A DNA stretch of 64,000 nt from Saccharina japonica (taxonomy: Eukaryota > Sar > Phaeophyceae > Laminariales > Laminariaceae). The stretch is taken from NCBI GenBank assembly GCA_008828725.1, contig MEHQ01001731.1, positions 321,063-385,062 on the forward strand, given 5' to 3'. This document shows positions 63,184 to 64,000 of the stretch, in pieces; the first letter of the stretch is position 1, and each line of letters opens with the position of its first letter. Both the position numbers and the translations under genes were made by a program. The notes under the pieces were generated by a model that had not been told where the DNA came from, made no database searches, and saw only the letters and a list, made by a program, of their open reading frames with translations.

Positions 63184-64000
63184 GTGACGCGTGATAGAGT
63201 TTTACGTTATTTTGGCAGAAATATTTTCTGGATGGTCGGGCCCCTATAGAGCTCCTCAAGTGACCACCCTTCGAAGGCTAAATAGTGCACCTCTACCGTG
63301 GCATGCGTCAGTTATATATCATGCATATCATACGTGCAAGCTCCTTCCACCGCCGCCGTCGCCGGCAGAAAAGACGACCCCTTCATTAACCTACCCGGCC
63401 GCTGAACCGGTGGAATCGCGTTGAAATCGATAATCGTGGGGGTCGCGGTTTGGTTTTCAACCACTTTTGGGCAGGCGTTTAGGACTGCACTGACGTTTCG
63501 GGGACAAAACACGTGGAATGAGACTCAGATATTTAGGATTCTGTATGTACAGGATTGCAGTAGGAGTAAAAAATAATACACGCAAAAACAGACATGTCCA
63601 CGCGTCGACGCACCTTACGAGCGGGTGGAAAAAGAGGTGTTGATGCAGGTCCTCTCTCTCTCTCTCTGTCTCGGTTCTGAGCGGCTGTTAGGCTTGTCCC
63701 TTATAGGTAGCTCTTGCACTACATCCACACGCCGCGGCCACCACCACCAGCGAGTAGTAGGAGAGGAACTGGATGATCTACGTAGATTATGATATGTCCG
63801 TCCGAGGTGTCGGAATAGTATCTTGACCTTGACCCGTTTTAAGGAATGCAGCAATCCCGTCTTGGGGACAAATCACTTGGAATTAGAGTCATATTTTGGT
63901 TTATCTTGGAATTAGGAATTAGAGTATTTTTTTGTATATCTTGGAATTAAAGTTCTATTTTGGTTTATCTTGGAACGAACGTCAGATTTTGGTTAATTTG
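63184..64000. other. Intron of the mitochondrial carrier gene up to the window edge
   Basis: It contains a copy of the dispersed block GAGCTCCTCAAGTGACCACC, GAAGGC, GTGCACCTCTACC, GGCATGCGTC (63248-63310), a degraded family T piece, and a CTTGGAATTA repeat at 63880-63975. The missing C-terminal carrier exon was not found. Confidence 0.6.

Overview
This is a nuclear eukaryotic window. It has GT-AG introns of 0.6 to 6 kb, short GC-rich exons of 30 to 290 bases, very abundant simple repeats, tRNA-derived SINEs and MITE-like hairpins, and no bacterial operon logic. Gene structure and protein content (a seven-transmembrane protein fused to an RGS domain, and an unusual mitochondrial carrier) would fit a stramenopile such as a brown alga or a related protist. 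That placement is inference. Most long ORFs in the window are translations of microsatellites or transposons.

Left part, 1.2 to 29.1 kb, plus strand. By following splice sites and reading phase I reconstruct one large gene of about 28 kb. Its exons encode an extracellular Cys-containing segment, a series of membrane helices with an RAIRL motif after one helix and an FNIMTELR motif before another, a Ser-rich linker, and then an RGS domain split over four exons and ending at 29076. All junctions from 6014 onward agree in phase. The domain order is that of a receptor fused to its own G-protein GTPase-activating domain (7TM-RGS, AtRGS1-like). Three things are odd: the RGS helix 4-5 loop carries a Gly/Asn/Cys/Ser repeat encoded by a 12-base minisatellite, one 71-base membrane exon lies in a 1.68-kb tandem duplication, and the linker exon is present twice around a run of Ns. 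The first exon or exons upstream of 1197 are not visible.

Middle part, 29.1 to 50 kb. This is repeat-rich and gene-poor. It holds a convincing two-exon small gene on the minus strand (44045 to 42191, 75 aa, function unknown), a second candidate two-exon minus gene (50711 to 48955, 130 aa), isolated exon candidates near 33.2, 34.9 and 48.5 kb, and a gene-like coiled-coil region at 51.2 to 52.6 kb with an apparent frameshift.

Right part, 53.4 to 64 kb, plus strand. Four phase-consistent exons encode 231 residues of a mitochondrial carrier family protein. It runs off the right edge and its first and third signature motifs are altered. Its 6.2-kb first intron contains a 1.2-kb element with 360-bp inverted arms and several MITEs.

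Mobile DNA explains much of the rest: a tRNA-headed SINE family (at least nine copies), a dispersed element that ends in a C-tract, TTAA-flanked short palindromes (piggyBac-like ends), TTA-flanked GGGCCC/GGGTCG hairpins (PIF/Harbinger/Tourist-like, one nested inside a TTAA element), and two further hairpin families.
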